Of a stretch of DNA of 64,000 bases, positions 63,924 through 64,000 are shown one piece after another (within the stretch, counting starts at the first letter, position 1; the number at the start of each line of letters is the position of its first letter). A program made the position numbers and the translations under genes. This DNA is from Mactra quadrangularis (Eukaryota > Mollusca > Bivalvia > Venerida > Mactridae), in contig CM046303.1 in NCBI GenBank assembly GCA_025267735.1, positions 58,731,403 through 58,795,402 of the forward strand. Reading direction: 5' to 3'. The notes beneath the pieces are model-generated. The model was not told where the DNA came from. It made no database searches and saw nothing but the letters and a program-made list of their open reading frames with translations.

Positions 63924-64000
63924 ATTTTTTTTTCTAAACAAGCCATCATAGTTTTTGTCTGCAACGAGCATATACATATACCACAAAAAGTAGTTCTCTT

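Larger units (their letters stand above)
61063..64000 (+). repeat. Large tandem array, unit 4 (cut by the window end)
   Basis: Same left border as unit 3 (CTGCTTCAATTATATCAATT), preceded by the same ~560-bp closing segment. It is about 97-98% identical to unit 3 over the first 160 bp, against about 94% between units 2 and 3. The array continues past the window. Confidence 0.92.

Noticed and set aside
1..64000. CRISPR arrays, bacterial operons, rRNA genes, prophage
   Set aside because: No regularly spaced short repeats with unique spacers, no ribosome-binding-site-led gene runs and no conserved rRNA words were seen; the content is that of an animal nuclear genome.

Overview
This is an AT-rich, non-coding-looking stretch of animal nuclear DNA. 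It has no operons, no long open frames (the longest is under 140 codons) and many degenerate transposable elements. tRNA-derived SINEs, a CR1/L2-like LINE remnant, hAT-type MITEs and fold-back elements point to a marine invertebrate. A bivalve or other mollusc is my best guess from the style of the repeats, but the sequence does not prove it. I recognise no complete protein-coding gene.

Layout. 1-3.4 kb holds scattered SINE pieces with tRNA-like heads and a small palindromic MITE. 3.86-7.09 kb is a 3,225-bp element bounded by perfect 28-bp terminal inverted repeats (TIRs). It carries nine copies of a 13-15 bp motif (GGTAACGTAATTCAC and close variants) on both strands and has no recognisable transposase. 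7.98-8.9 kb holds a fold-back element and a hAT-type MITE with an exact 8-bp target duplication; that MITE was itself invaded by a 5'-truncated SINE with its own 8-bp duplication. 10.1-13.97 kb holds a full SINE with a 12-bp target duplication, a large fold-back element, a short minisatellite and a second SINE. 13.98-19.6 kb is essentially empty. 19.64-21.03 kb is a minus-strand LINE ORF2 remnant (endonuclease plus the start of reverse transcriptase) with several frameshifts. A third SINE lies at 22.2-22.5 kb.

From 25,716 to the end of the window there is a tandem array of very large units: unit 1 (25716-38022), unit 2 (38023-50442), unit 3 (50443-61062) and unit 4 (61063-end, cut by the window). 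By eye the copies are about 94-98% identical. Units 3 and 4 lack the first ~2 kb of units 1 and 2. Unit 1 ends exactly at the terminus of a partial hAT MITE, and unit 2 has a private deletion and a private fold-back insertion. Each full unit contains a SINE fragment, a C-rich minisatellite, an internal ~600-bp duplication and three candidate minus-strand exons of an unknown protein. Splice-like borders of these exons recur between copies, but unit 2 is broken and the substitutions do not look constrained. The array may therefore be an amplified gene or gene relic, or simply a long non-coding segmental duplication.

Nothing here supports genes working together in a pathway. The value of the window lies in its transposon biology and in the recent large-unit amplification.
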